Assembly (NCBI GenBank): GCA_001788795.1 | Contig: MFXH01000018.1 | Span: 85,963 to 149,962 of the forward strand | Length of the DNA stretch: 64,000 bases | DNA from: Candidatus Peregrinibacteria bacterium RIFOXYA2_FULL_41_18 | Lineage (GTDB): Bacteria; Patescibacteriota; Gracilibacteria; UBA1369; UBA12470 | Reading direction: 5' to 3' | Shown here: piece by piece, positions 9,484 through 19,125 of the stretch | How positions within the stretch are numbered: the stretch's first letter is position 1 | Layout of the letters: each line of letters begins with the position of its first letter | Made by a program: the position numbers and the translations under genes | Notes under the pieces: generated by a model | Databases searched by the model: none | What the model was told of the DNA's origin: nothing | What the model saw: the letters and a program-made list of their open reading frames with translations, nothing else

Positions 9484-10608
9484 CTCGTAAATACTCACCT
9501 CGCACTGCCAGTCTTTGTTTTCTTCGTGTGTTTGCGGATCTCTTGTCGAAAGATCGTAAGACACATAGAGCTTGTCGTTTTGCATAATGACCGACGGACG
9601 TCCCGGTAATGTATTTGAGTTGTCATCGAATACCGCAACCTCGATGTTTTCAATAAGATTCCATTCATTGTCGAAAACCCCCATTATAACTCCGTTTTTC
9701 GATCCTGTAACAACTCCTCCCTCTCCATGGGCTCGGCTTAAATACGTTACATAAAATCTCTCTGTCGCTTCGTCGTATAAAGCTCCCTGCGCCCAATTCC
9801 CGTTTTCTTCGATTGTTTTAACTCCCAGATAATTCCAATCCTCATCATATTGCATAACTATTATATCTCCGAAAAAAGCTGTCGATGTTATGTAATTGTA
9901 AACCCCATCAACATACACCAAATATGAACCGTTTATATGCGGAGTGTCATCCAAGACAAAATAATCCACCTCTTCTAAATCAAGCGTAAAAATTCTGTTG
10001 TGAGTCGCGTAACCTTTTGTCGCATCTGTTTTTTGCTGATTCGTTTCGCCTTCTTCGTTATAAAGCGAACTCGCTATCAAATATCCGTTCACGTAAGCGA
10101 GCATCTGGTCGTTGAGAGCTTCGTGCTCTTCGTCCGTATATATTTCCACTTTTTCGACAACTTCCCATGTACTTGGGTCTATTTTTTCAATCGCCCAGTT
10201 GCTATTCGGCGAACCGGCAAGGAAATAATAATAACCTTCCGCAAATACTGATGCCGCATCACCGCCTCCTTCGTGGACTATGCCATTTTCTTCGGTATAC
10301 GAAAAATCTTCATCATATATTTTATATGAATATCCGTTTCCGCCTTCGGCTCCGCCTATCCTCTCGCCTGCTTGTTCTTTCTGGATATCCGGTTGCGACC
10401 CTCCGAACGTAACAAAGAATTCCGAACTCGATTCTAAATAATTCACTCGGCAAAAAGCTCCATACTGATATGTATCATCAGGCGTAACTGAGATCGTTTT
10501 CTCAAAAGAAACAATCGTCTCTGTCGTTTTCGGCTCTACTGCACAGCCAAAAGACTGCGTCATGATTCCCAATAAAGGAATTACGAGAAACATTTTTGAG
10601 ATTTTCAT
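9469..10608 (-). CDS. putative lipoprotein, possible beta-propeller
   Basis: Signal peptide with lipobox-like FGC (MKISKMFLVIPLLGIMTQSFGCAVEP); repetitive beta-rich sequence. Confidence 0.75.
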   Translation of the reverse strand: MKISKMFLVIPLLGIMTQSFGCAVEPKTTETIVSFEKTISVTPDDTYQYGAFCRVNYLESSSEFFVTFGGSQPDIQKEQAGERIGGAEGGNGYSYKIYDEDFSYTEENGIVHEGGGDAASVFAEGYYYFLAGSPNSNWAIEKIDPSTWEVVEKVEIYTDEEHEALNDQMLAYVNGYLIASSLYNEEGETNQQKTDATKGYATHNRIFTLDLEEVDYFVLDDTPHINGSYLVYVDGVYNYITSTAFFGDIIVMQYDEDWNYLGVKTIEENGNWAQGALYDEATERFYVTYLSRAHGEGGVVTGSKNGVIMGVFDNEWNLIENIEVAVFDDNSNTLPGRPSVIMQNDKLYVSYDLSTRDPQTHEENKDWQCEVSIYEIDNS

Positions 10609-10611
10609 TTT

Positions 10612-11961
10612 TTATTTTGTTATTTCGCCTTCGAGTTCCCACTCTCGAACCTTTTTTATCTTAACATTCAATACTTCCCCTATCCAATTTTTATTTTTCT
10701 TGAATTTCTTTATATGGACCTCTTTGTATTCCCTGCTTCTGCCAATAAGCTCTTTTTCGTTCTGTTTCTCTATCAATACTTCCACTTCGAGTCCCGCAAA
10801 CCTCTTATTTGCTTTAAGAGCGTATTTTTTTAATATTAAATTCAGCTTATGCCATCTCTTCGCCTTCACTGCAGCAGGAACATTATCTTTCATTTTCTCG
10901 GCTGCGAATGTGCCCTTGCGAGGCGAATATCTTGACAGATAAGCCATGTCGAAACCGACCTCCTTGTACATCTTGCAAGTATCCTCAAACTCTTCTTCCG
11001 TTTCGCCGCAAAAACCAACAATTAAATCTGTTGTAATCGCACAATCCGGAATCGCGGCGCGGATATGATTTATTATTGAAATGTATTTTTCACGCGTATA
11101 AGGTCTGTTCATCCTTCGCAAACAAGAATTCGATCCCGACTGCACCGGCAGATGGATATACGGACATGTCGTCTTAAGCTCCGCAATGGCTTCAATGAGG
11201 TCATCGGAAAAATCTTTTGGATGAGGCGATGTGAAACGCAAACGGTTAAGACCTTTTGCATGCAATTTATCGATCTCCCGTAATAATTTACTGAAAGGGG
11301 TTGAAATTCCATCTGTGTATTTCTTGAATTTTCCACTCTTCTTATCCGATAAACTTAATCCGTACGAATCTACCGTCTGCCCTATCAGAGTTATCTCTTT
11401 TACCCCGTTCTCAACAAGTTTTTTACATTCGTCGATAACTGAATCGAAAGTTCTGCTTTTTTCACGTCCCCGTGAATAAGGAACTATGCAATAAGTACAG
11501 AATTTATCACAGCCTGTCATTATCGGCACAAATGCTTGGGAAGGTGTTGTTAATTTCGGATTTATTTCAAAATAATTTTCCAAGCTTCCCTTCGCATTAA
11601 AATCCTTCAACTTCCATTCCGGTCTTAATTCGGTAATACGATCATACAAGCCACCCATTTCTTCTGTTTTGCAAGCGATATCGACTTTGAATCTTCTGCC
11701 TTTTTGGACCATGCAGCCGATAAGAACCGTGATCAGCTTTGGATTCTTCTTCCTAATCGCTCTCGTATTCGCGATCTGTCCGTAAACTTTGTCTTCGGCT
11801 TTTTGCTTAACAGAACACGAATTAAAAACAATCAAGTCTGCAGATTGCATCGTCTTGACCGGTGAGAATCCCCACGCATCAAGAAGAGTCGTTAGCCTTT
11901 CGCTGTCAGAATAGTTCATTTGGCACCCGAAAGTTTGAATTAGATATCGCAACTTACGCAT
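10612..11961 (-). CDS. miaB: tRNA-2-methylthio-N6-dimethylallyladenosine synthase (radical SAM methylthiotransferase)
   Basis: QTFGCQMNYSDSERL N-terminus, CDKFCTYCIVPYSRGRE radical-SAM motif, TTDLIVGFCGETEEEFEDT, C-terminal TRAM-like region. Confidence 0.95.
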   Translation of the reverse strand: MRKLRYLIQTFGCQMNYSDSERLTTLLDAWGFSPVKTMQSADLIVFNSCSVKQKAEDKVYGQIANTRAIRKKNPKLITVLIGCMVQKGRRFKVDIACKTEEMGGLYDRITELRPEWKLKDFNAKGSLENYFEINPKLTTPSQAFVPIMTGCDKFCTYCIVPYSRGREKSRTFDSVIDECKKLVENGVKEITLIGQTVDSYGLSLSDKKSGKFKKYTDGISTPFSKLLREIDKLHAKGLNRLRFTSPHPKDFSDDLIEAIAELKTTCPYIHLPVQSGSNSCLRRMNRPYTREKYISIINHIRAAIPDCAITTDLIVGFCGETEEEFEDTCKMYKEVGFDMAYLSRYSPRKGTFAAEKMKDNVPAAVKAKRWHKLNLILKKYALKANKRFAGLEVEVLIEKQNEKELIGRSREYKEVHIKKFKKNKNWIGEVLNVKIKKVREWELEGEITK

Positions 11962-12451
11962 TTTTCAGTCTGAAAATTTTTGACGCAATACTATAAGGAA
12001 ATTTACTTATCTTTTCATCATATTCGCGCGAATATTTCTCCCACTTATCATAAGCCGCTCTGATATCAACCGCTGTGTCATGGCGCAAATCTTTTTCAGC
12101 CTCAAGAAAAGACGTATTTTTGTTTATTTGCTCATGATTTCTGGCGATAGCCAAAAGCGCCTCTATGGCATTCCCGAATTTTATCTCCAAATCCAACCTT
12201 TTATCTTTCGGGATGTCGTTTTTTAACAACTCCGTTCTCATATCTCTCAGCATGTCCCACCTCTTGTCTTGAATTCGCGCACTCTGAAGCAGACAAGGCA
12301 CTGTATCCCTCCTAATAATCAGCTGCTTATCAAGTTCATTCCATGCAGCGTCCGCCTTATGCTTATACTGATTCAGTACGTTTAACATGGTTAGCATAAA
12401 TAATACGCCAATCACAAAAACCGTAATCCCCAATGCTATTAAGTCGTTCAT
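11954..12451 (-). CDS. LemA family protein
   Basis: N-terminal TM then YKHKADAAWNELDKQLIIRRDTVPCLLQSA; LemA-like helical protein. Confidence 0.75.
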   Translation of the reverse strand: MNDLIALGITVFVIGVLFMLTMLNVLNQYKHKADAAWNELDKQLIIRRDTVPCLLQSARIQDKRWDMLRDMRTELLKNDIPKDKRLDLEIKFGNAIEALLAIARNHEQINKNTSFLEAEKDLRHDTAVDIRAAYDKWEKYSREYDEKISKFPYSIASKIFRLKNA

Positions 12452-12987
12452 TGTGTTTGTTGTGTTAGTGCCTTATCGCGCAAATCCAATATGTCCCTTG
12501 CATATTTAAAAGGCTGAGGGACGCATTGTATGTTGAAAGCAACTTTTTCCGCCGCAGTCTGTATCTGTAAGTCGCCATAATGCAATAGATTACCGATGAC
12601 ACCCTTTTCAATACCTTTCACATCTTGTATTTGCATAAGGTTTGTTTCGGAAACCGTTCGTTCCATAAAAGTAACTTGTTCGAGATTTATGAGCCTGAAG
12701 TTCGTCACTACAAGAATATCAAGCTCTTCGTTCAGCCATTTTATATAGAGTGTGAGTCCCGCATAAAGAAGATAAAAAATCACTATAACGCTGCCCAAAC
12801 CTCCCCATTTATCAATAGAATTTGGCCAGTAAATGATTATCAATGCTGCGAAAATCATCGCAGGAATTATGTATGCCAATAATACTATTATGGCAACCTT
12901 GAGATCCATAATCCAATGCTTCCTTATCATTATCTCTACTTTCTCTCCATCCTTACTGGTTAACAACTTGTCCGTCTGCGTATTCAT
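12448..12987 (-). CDS. bacterial PH-domain membrane protein
   Basis: Two TM helices then VVTNFRLINLEQVTFMERTVSETNLMQIQDVKGIEKGVIGNLLHYGDLQIQT. Confidence 0.75.
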   Translation of the reverse strand: MNTQTDKLLTSKDGEKVEIMIRKHWIMDLKVAIIVLLAYIIPAMIFAALIIIYWPNSIDKWGGLGSVIVIFYLLYAGLTLYIKWLNEELDILVVTNFRLINLEQVTFMERTVSETNLMQIQDVKGIEKGVIGNLLHYGDLQIQTAAEKVAFNIQCVPQPFKYARDILDLRDKALTQQTQ

Positions 12988-13540
12988 AATTCGATGTTTT
13001 TAGTTTGCGTTGTTGACGCTGATAGATATAGTCGCGTTTTGAATTATTTACTTTTCTGAAAAATCTTTCCGGATCTGGCATGTTCTCTAAAATCATCGGT
13101 TCTATCATTGTCGGCGTTACGATAACAAGTTTACCATAATCAAACAAATTGGAAATTATTCCGTGTTGAATTTTCTTAATATCTTGTATTTCATGCAGAT
13201 CAACTATGTTTTGGTCATCCTTCAGATACAAGCTTTTTTCAACTTTCAGAACTCTGAAATTAGTTATTATAACTATATCCAAGAAGTAATTGAGAGTGCG
13301 GGTAAAAAAACTGTGCAGCCATAGCGCGGTAACTCCCGTCATCGCAACAAACACCCACCGAGCCCATTCCGGCCTGTTCTCCACTCCTATCAAAAACGAA
13401 ACAAGGGCTGCCAAGATCGCTACAGCAAGAACAAACTCTATCATAAGCGGAGCTAGTGTTATCCAGTGTTTACAGCTGTAATACACAACCTCTTCGTCTC
13501 TTTGTTGCCCTTTGAAATGTTTATTTGAATTATCTTCCAT
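12953..13540 (-). CDS. bacterial PH-domain membrane protein (paralog of neighbour)
   Basis: VIITNFRVLKVEKSLYLKDDQNIVDLHEIQDIKKIQHGIISNLFDYGKLVIVTP, same layout as the adjacent ORF. Confidence 0.75.
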   Translation of the reverse strand: MEDNSNKHFKGQQRDEEVVYYSCKHWITLAPLMIEFVLAVAILAALVSFLIGVENRPEWARWVFVAMTGVTALWLHSFFTRTLNYFLDIVIITNFRVLKVEKSLYLKDDQNIVDLHEIQDIKKIQHGIISNLFDYGKLVIVTPTMIEPMILENMPDPERFFRKVNNSKRDYIYQRQQRKLKTSNYEYADGQVVNQ

Positions 13541-13547
13541 AAATCCA

Positions 13548-13766
13548 TTAAACGAAAAATGTATAAAAAAGGCCCGTTGTTAACGCAGCGAGCCCGACTG
13601 TCGACAATGCATATATGCCAAGCAGATATCTAATTCTCACGAAGCCGAAGAGGCGTTTATAATAAGTGTGTGGCAATTTATATTTTCGCAAATATCTCAC
13701 CATCAGCCATGTGGTCATGACCGCAAACAGTATTGAAACTGTATTTATCGCCATTATCCATGTCAT
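13548..13766 (-). CDS. small membrane protein
   Basis: 72-aa ORF with two hydrophobic segments in operon context. Confidence 0.5.
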   Translation of the reverse strand: MTWIMAINTVSILFAVMTTWLMVRYLRKYKLPHTYYKRLFGFVRIRYLLGIYALSTVGLAALTTGLFYTFFV

Positions 13767-13778
13767 CTTAGGCAGTTG

Positions 13779-14861
13779 TTAGAGGCTCTTTAGATATAAC
13801 TGGTATGTTTTTTTAGAGGATTTCTCCCATGTGTATTTGGACCTCAAGAATGCAGTTTCTTTTCTCATTTTCTCCAACTTGGTCTTGTCGTTCAGAAGTT
13901 CCAATATTTTTCTTGAAGCTTCCTGCGCATTGTTTTTCTGGACCAGAAGTCCGTGCTGACCGTACAGTTCTCGATGCACCGGTATGTCTGAGATTATTAT
14001 CGGCGTGCCCGCATAAGCCGCTTCAAGCACCGGCAGATTGAATCCTTCGTTCTCCGATAAGTTAATGAACGCTTCCGCCTCTTTATAAAGTGTGTTTAGC
14101 TCTTCTTCGTTTACCGCCCCAGTTTTGAGTATGTTTAGTGTACCTCTTGCTATGTCTTTTGGCAAGCGTCCGGCAAGCACCAATTTCATCTCCGGAATAT
14201 CCTTCTGTATATGTGAAAAAACTTCCAATAAGTATTGTGTATTTTTTCGCGGATCGTAGCCTCCCACATAAAGTAAATACGGCTGCTTCAAACCTGTTTT
14301 GGCGCTTACGGGCCGAAGAAATTCTTCCGAAGCGCCTTCGTGTATCGTTTCGATTTTCGCGCTTGGGAAAAACCTCTTGAACTCAGCGGTTGTGGCCTCC
14401 GAAACCCCAATGAATTTAACATCAGGATTCGCCACGGATTTCGACAAGGATTTCCTTACCAACCAAAAATATATTTTAGATCTTATTTTTTTCGAATATC
14501 GCGAGTCCGTGAACTGGATCATGTCATGAATTGTTATAACAGACTTTGTCCCCAGTCCGCGTAGCGGATATGCCGGATATGTGAAGTGAATGATATCGAA
14601 TTTATTTTTTTTAAAGAATTTCGGGACCTGAAATTGTTCCCAAAATCCTTTGCGCAATCCACCAATCAGCATCCATTTTTTTTCAGGTATAATTTTTATC
14701 TTAACATTCGGTGGAAATGACTCTTCCGTTTTGCCGTTCGTCACCAATGTAAACTCGTCTCCCGGACTCATCTCCGCCATGCGTCTAAAAAGATTTATCG
14801 TATATTGACCGATACCAGTATAAGGTTGGCTCAACAATCTTGCGTTTACACCTATTTTCAT
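13779..14861 (-). CDS. glycosyltransferase family 4-like
   Basis: MKIGVNARLLSQPYTGIGQYTINLFRRM; YVGGYDPRKNTQYLLEVF; ENEGFNLPVLEAAYAGTPIIISD. Confidence 0.9.
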   Translation of the reverse strand: MKIGVNARLLSQPYTGIGQYTINLFRRMAEMSPGDEFTLVTNGKTEESFPPNVKIKIIPEKKWMLIGGLRKGFWEQFQVPKFFKKNKFDIIHFTYPAYPLRGLGTKSVITIHDMIQFTDSRYSKKIRSKIYFWLVRKSLSKSVANPDVKFIGVSEATTAEFKRFFPSAKIETIHEGASEEFLRPVSAKTGLKQPYLLYVGGYDPRKNTQYLLEVFSHIQKDIPEMKLVLAGRLPKDIARGTLNILKTGAVNEEELNTLYKEAEAFINLSENEGFNLPVLEAAYAGTPIIISDIPVHRELYGQHGLLVQKNNAQEASRKILELLNDKTKLEKMRKETAFLRSKYTWEKSSKKTYQLYLKSL

Positions 14862-14880
14862 GGGGAAGTTGGAGAAGTAA
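14861..14880 (+). repeat. short 9-nt-period GAAGT-family fragment
   Basis: tggggaagttggagaagtaa between murG and the GT gene. Confidence 0.4.
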
Positions 14881-14882
14881 AA

Positions 14883-15971
14883 TCAGTTTTTCAGAAGTAT
14901 TTCCGCTATGTCTGAAACAGGACGTAAATATGCTTCGCGGCAAGTCGCTCTCTTCCCAATACGAGAAAGATCCTTAATCGCTTCGATCAAGGTATTCGAA
15001 TTGAGCTTCTCGTCTTCTATGATCTTATAACGCCTCTTGTCTTTTTGTTTGAAATCCTTCGCGTTTTCAATCTGATCTCCGCGCGTGTACTTGGCCGAAA
15101 GAGGGATGATTATAGCAGGCATCCCGAATGGTTCTATCTCTGCCAAACTGTTCGCTCCTCCGCGCGAAATAACAATGTCGGCAATCGCGTAAAAATGTTT
15201 GAGCTCCTTGCCAACATATTCATACTCGACATAATTCTTCTTCAGTTTTTCGATAAGGAAATTTGATAATGACTTGGCACTTTTTTGATGACCGCAGATG
15301 TGGATTATCTGGTATTGCGGAATAAGTTTTGATAGAGATGCCCAAAGTACGTTGTTAATTCTCATTGCTCCTAAACTCCCGCCCATTGCGAGAACAACCG
15401 GCTTCTCATGCGAAAATCCAGTCAGTGCATATCCTTCATGCTTGCTACCTTTCAGGATTTCCGGGCGAATCGGCGTTCCTACGTGAATGATTTTTTTCTG
15501 CAAACGCCTAGGGAATCCTTTGATTGTATCTTCATAAGATGTCAGTATTTTATATGCGAATTTGCTTGCGACACGCGTAGCCAACCCCAGATTGGAATCC
15601 GATTCGTGGATTATTATTTTTTTGCGCAAGAGCGCTCCCGCCAATACAACCGGTACGGTAACGAATCCGCCTTTTGAGAAAATCACATCTGGCTTGAAAG
15701 ACTCTATTATCCGTAGTGACTGAATGAACCCCAGAGGCACTCTAAAAAAAAGATCTATTATGTTTTGTATTGCGAAATACCTCCTCACTTTTCCCGTTGA
15801 AATTGACTTGAAATCAATTCCAGCTTCCGAAATTAGCTTGCGTTCAAATTCGGATTTGGAGCCGACGTAAAGCAGTTTTGCGTCGTGTTTTCTTTTTTTA
15901 ATTTCAGCGGCTATAGCGATATTTGGCATAATGTGCCCCGCCGTACCGCCTCCTGTTAGAAGTATACGCAT
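14883..15971 (-). CDS. murG: UDP-N-acetylglucosamine--N-acetylmuramyl-(pentapeptide) pyrophosphoryl-undecaprenol GlcNAc transferase
   Basis: MRILLTGGGTAGHIMPNIAIA, GGFVTVPVVLAG, HESDSNLGLATR, ISRGGANSLAEIEPFGMPAIIIP. Confidence 0.94.
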   Translation of the reverse strand: MRILLTGGGTAGHIMPNIAIAAEIKKRKHDAKLLYVGSKSEFERKLISEAGIDFKSISTGKVRRYFAIQNIIDLFFRVPLGFIQSLRIIESFKPDVIFSKGGFVTVPVVLAGALLRKKIIIHESDSNLGLATRVASKFAYKILTSYEDTIKGFPRRLQKKIIHVGTPIRPEILKGSKHEGYALTGFSHEKPVVLAMGGSLGAMRINNVLWASLSKLIPQYQIIHICGHQKSAKSLSNFLIEKLKKNYVEYEYVGKELKHFYAIADIVISRGGANSLAEIEPFGMPAIIIPLSAKYTRGDQIENAKDFKQKDKRRYKIIEDEKLNSNTLIEAIKDLSRIGKRATCREAYLRPVSDIAEILLKN

Positions 15972-17127
15972 GGTTTTCCGTAAATTTGGATATATTTAAA
16001 AGGATTCCCATCCCCGCCATCGCGGTGAAAAGTGATGAGCCTCCGTAGCTTATAAACGGCAATGTAATACCTGTTATCGGGAATAGCGATGTATTAACCA
16101 TGATGTTAATAAAAGCTTGAGTTGTAATCCAAATTGTTATTCCCGATGCAAGCATCATGGAAAACTTATCCGGCGCGTGCATCGCGATTTTCATACCTCT
16201 GTAGCCAATAAATGCGTAAAGCATGACCACCATCATAATTCTGAAAAATCCAAGCTCTTCTGCCGACGCTGCGAAAATGAAATCGTCCGATGCTTGCGGA
16301 AGCCAATAAGATTTTTGAATACCTTGCGTCAGACCCTTCCCCCATAATCCACCGCTTCCTATCGCAATTCGAGATTGTTCAGCTTGCCAACAGTAACTCT
16401 CTTCACATGCCTCGCTCGGTATCAGAAAAGCTGCGAATCTATCGTGCAAATGCGAGACAGCCGCAATAGCTATTATCGAGAAAAACGCCGCGATGCCTAT
16501 ACCCGCAAGAATATGTTTCGTAGGCGCGCCTCCCAGGAAATACATTATTGCCGCTATAGACGCGAGAACAAGAGACGACCCCAGATCCGGCTGAAGCATT
16601 ACAGGTAGAACTATCAGTCCGGCTATTACCGCAAACGATAAAAATCCTTTTTTCCAGTCATTAAGTTCATCACGTTTCTCCATCTTTTTTGCAAGCCATG
16701 TGGACATGTATATCACCAAGCCCAATTTTGCGATTTCTGCAGGCTGAATAGAATTCAAGAATGGAAATCCGACGTTAATCCAACTTCTTGCAAATGTATT
16801 GTTTTCAGATCCGAAAATGAAAACCGCTATAAGCAAACCTATCGATGTTAAAAATATTGCCGGAGCGATTTTTTGCCAAAATTTATAATTGATTTTCAAG
16901 CATGCCAAAAAGGCGACTATGCCTATAATAACCCTTATGAGATGCTTCTTCAGAACTAAATAGCAGTCGACAGCGTCGTCGCTGCAATCCGGATATGCTA
17001 TGTCCGGAGCTGACAACTGAATAGACTTGGGAACACCGATGCTCGTAATCATTATGATCCCGACAACAATTAATCCAAATACTGCTAATAAAAGAAGTTG
17101 GTCGAATTGGCGATACCCTTTCCCCAT
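15904..17127 (-). CDS. ftsW: FtsW/RodA-type SEDS glycosyltransferase (FtsW-like)
   Basis: LTQGIQKSYWLPQASDDFIFAASAEELGF and LFPITGITLPFISYGGSSL; adjacent to murG. Confidence 0.9.
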   Translation of the reverse strand: MGKGYRQFDQLLLLAVFGLIVVGIIMITSIGVPKSIQLSAPDIAYPDCSDDAVDCYLVLKKHLIRVIIGIVAFLACLKINYKFWQKIAPAIFLTSIGLLIAVFIFGSENNTFARSWINVGFPFLNSIQPAEIAKLGLVIYMSTWLAKKMEKRDELNDWKKGFLSFAVIAGLIVLPVMLQPDLGSSLVLASIAAIMYFLGGAPTKHILAGIGIAAFFSIIAIAAVSHLHDRFAAFLIPSEACEESYCWQAEQSRIAIGSGGLWGKGLTQGIQKSYWLPQASDDFIFAASAEELGFFRIMMVVMLYAFIGYRGMKIAMHAPDKFSMMLASGITIWITTQAFINIMVNTSLFPITGITLPFISYGGSSLFTAMAGMGILLNISKFTENHAYTSNRRRYGGAHYAKYRYSR

Positions 17128-17195
17128 TTTTGGTTCTTTGAAAAAAAATCAGGCACCTGCAAAAGTACAATCTAAATGCGAAATATGCAACAGTT

Positions 17196-17867
17196 CTAAT
17201 GTGCGCCTTGAGCAGGAGTAGGAGGAGTAGTTGGTGCTGCGGCTTTTGGAGCCGGCGCTGCAGGAGTGGGCTTTTCTTCAGCTTTAGGTGCGGTAGCTTC
17301 TTTCAATGATACAAGCGCTGAGTAAATTAATCCGGTAATCCCCGCGTCAGATCTTAACTTGAAGCCTGTAATAGGTTTCAAGAAATTACCTATACCTTTT
17401 ATCAAATCTCTTAAATTCCCCCATAATACGTCTTTTGGGAACGCCCATAATGCCTTGCCTATTTTACCCAAAGCTCCATGACCTTCTCTGAAAGCCGTAT
17501 AAGGAGATATTGTGTTTTTCCATAATTTACCCGGAGTTTCCACAACTCCATCAAAACCTTCCTTCGCTGTCTTTTTTTCATATCCAACTCCAAGTAAAGC
17601 ACCTGTTGTGCCTGCAATTCCTTCAATCGTATGCAATAAACTTTTACCTATTGATGATCTCAGAGTTTCTACAGCCGCTCTCCCCACGTGACCTTCTCTA
17701 AGGGCTCTCGCCGGTTCTGGAATATCTTGCAATACAACCTTACTAAAAGCATCTCTAATGCTTCCTATAGCATCTGAAACCGTCGTGCCGATAACAGAGG
17801 ACTCTTTAGATTCTTTTGTTTTACTTGCAGGTTTTGGAGCTTCATTTGCTGCTGCGTGTCCGGACAT
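17196..17867 (-). CDS. hypothetical protein, paralog of the next ORF
   Basis: KLWKNTISPYTAFREGHGALGKIGKALWAFPKDVLWGNLRDLIKG...GITGLIYSALVSLKEA; Pro/Ala-rich tail. Confidence 0.65.
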   Translation of the reverse strand: MSGHAAANEAPKPASKTKESKESSVIGTTVSDAIGSIRDAFSKVVLQDIPEPARALREGHVGRAAVETLRSSIGKSLLHTIEGIAGTTGALLGVGYEKKTAKEGFDGVVETPGKLWKNTISPYTAFREGHGALGKIGKALWAFPKDVLWGNLRDLIKGIGNFLKPITGFKLRSDAGITGLIYSALVSLKEATAPKAEEKPTPAAPAPKAAAPTTPPTPAQGAH

Positions 17868-17873
17868 GGTTTT

Positions 17874-17917
17874 GGGGAAGTTGGGGAAGTAGAAGAAGTA
17901 GGAGAAGTGACATAGTA
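17874..17917 (+). repeat. degenerate 9-nt-period array (GAAGT family)
   Basis: ggggaagttggggaagtagaagaagtaggagaagtgacatagta. Confidence 0.8.
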
Positions 17918-17947
17918 AGAAGAGGCGGTCGAATTATAACATATTTA

Positions 17948-18580
17948 CTACGCGTGCGCAGCTGTCTTGGGCTTCTTATCACCGACATCCGTGCCTCCCA
18001 TGAATTTCGGCAATGAGTCCGCCCTTTGAGACGCCATAGATTCTTGTGCCTGTTCGGCTAAACATTTGTACAACATCGCTGGGTCGTTTGTCGGCAAGCC
18101 GAGAGGAGATGTTACTACATCTTTCAATCCGTAATATGCGCTTTTTACCAATCCCGAAACGCCCATGTCGTTAAATCGCAATTTGCCTTCCATAGAGTCA
18201 ACTCCAAGTACGGTTTTTGCAACTCCGACAGTTCCAACCGCAGCATTTTTCACATTTCCCCATATCATTGATACAGGTATTTCTTTTAATGAATTCCCAA
18301 GCTTCTTGAAAAACCCTTCATCATCTTTCAGTACAACAAGTGGTGCCAAAGTGTTTCTAACTAATCCCCTTACCATACCTGTTATTTGCTTGAATGTTGT
18401 GCTTACCGTCTCCATCGCCGTATCAAGCGGATTAATAGTCCACTCTTCCGCACCTCTCATGACGCTTTCCGTCGTACGTCCAACCATCGACAGAGCACCT
18501 CCTGCAAACTTGCCGAAATCTTGGACATTTGATTCTCCTGACGGTTCATCGCGATGAGTTTTGTGTTCCGATCCGCTCAT
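17948..18580 (-). CDS. hypothetical protein, paralog of the previous ORF
   Basis: GLVRNTLAPLVVLKDDEGFFKKLGNSLKEIPVSMIWGNVKNAAVG...GVSGLVKSAYYGLKDVVTSP aligns with the 223-aa neighbour. Confidence 0.65.
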   Translation of the reverse strand: MSGSEHKTHRDEPSGESNVQDFGKFAGGALSMVGRTTESVMRGAEEWTINPLDTAMETVSTTFKQITGMVRGLVRNTLAPLVVLKDDEGFFKKLGNSLKEIPVSMIWGNVKNAAVGTVGVAKTVLGVDSMEGKLRFNDMGVSGLVKSAYYGLKDVVTSPLGLPTNDPAMLYKCLAEQAQESMASQRADSLPKFMGGTDVGDKKPKTAAHA

Positions 18581-18668
18581 TTATTTTTTGTTTAATCTTT
18601 AAATTATAACACTTTTGCGCCGTTTTTTCAAGGGGCGAATTTGTCGATTTTACGTTAGAGTTTTTGAT

Positions 18669-19115
18669 ATGAAAAATCTAAATCTTCTTTTTGGCACAAT
18701 TCTTGTTGTCGGACTGATTGCTGCGGACAGAGTTCTAAAAGTTTTTGCCACAGACATGGACTACAGTTTTTTCAATGGTTTTATCGAGCTTGTTTACAGG
18801 CAAAATACCGGAATAGCTTTCAGCATCCCCATACCTGTTTGGGCGTCTATTTTGATAACCGCCTCGCTGATCGGTTTCGGGTTGGTTTTTGTTTTTAGAA
18901 ATTTTGATTTTGGCAATAAACTCGCGATTTTCGCCATAGCGCTTGTTCTGGCCGGAGCGCTTGGCAATATGTATGATCGCATTTTTCTAGGTTATGTAGT
19001 TGATTATATTTCGATCTGGAAATGGCCTGTATTCAATTTCGCCGATATGTGTATTTTTTGCGGTGCGTTAATTATTGGGGTAAAATTCGATAAGATTACT
19101 TCAGGTAAAAAATAA
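18669..19115 (+). CDS. lspA: lipoprotein signal peptidase (signal peptidase II)
   Basis: ADRVLK, NTGIAFS, AGALGNMYDRIFLGYVVDYI and WPVFNFADMCI; ATG at 18669 preferred over ORF-track start 18615. Confidence 0.92.
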   Translation: MKNLNLLFGTILVVGLIAADRVLKVFATDMDYSFFNGFIELVYRQNTGIAFSIPIPVWASILITASLIGFGLVFVFRNFDFGNKLAIFAIALVLAGALGNMYDRIFLGYVVDYISIWKWPVFNFADMCIFCGALIIGVKFDKITSGKK

Positions 19116-19125
19116 AATAAATATT

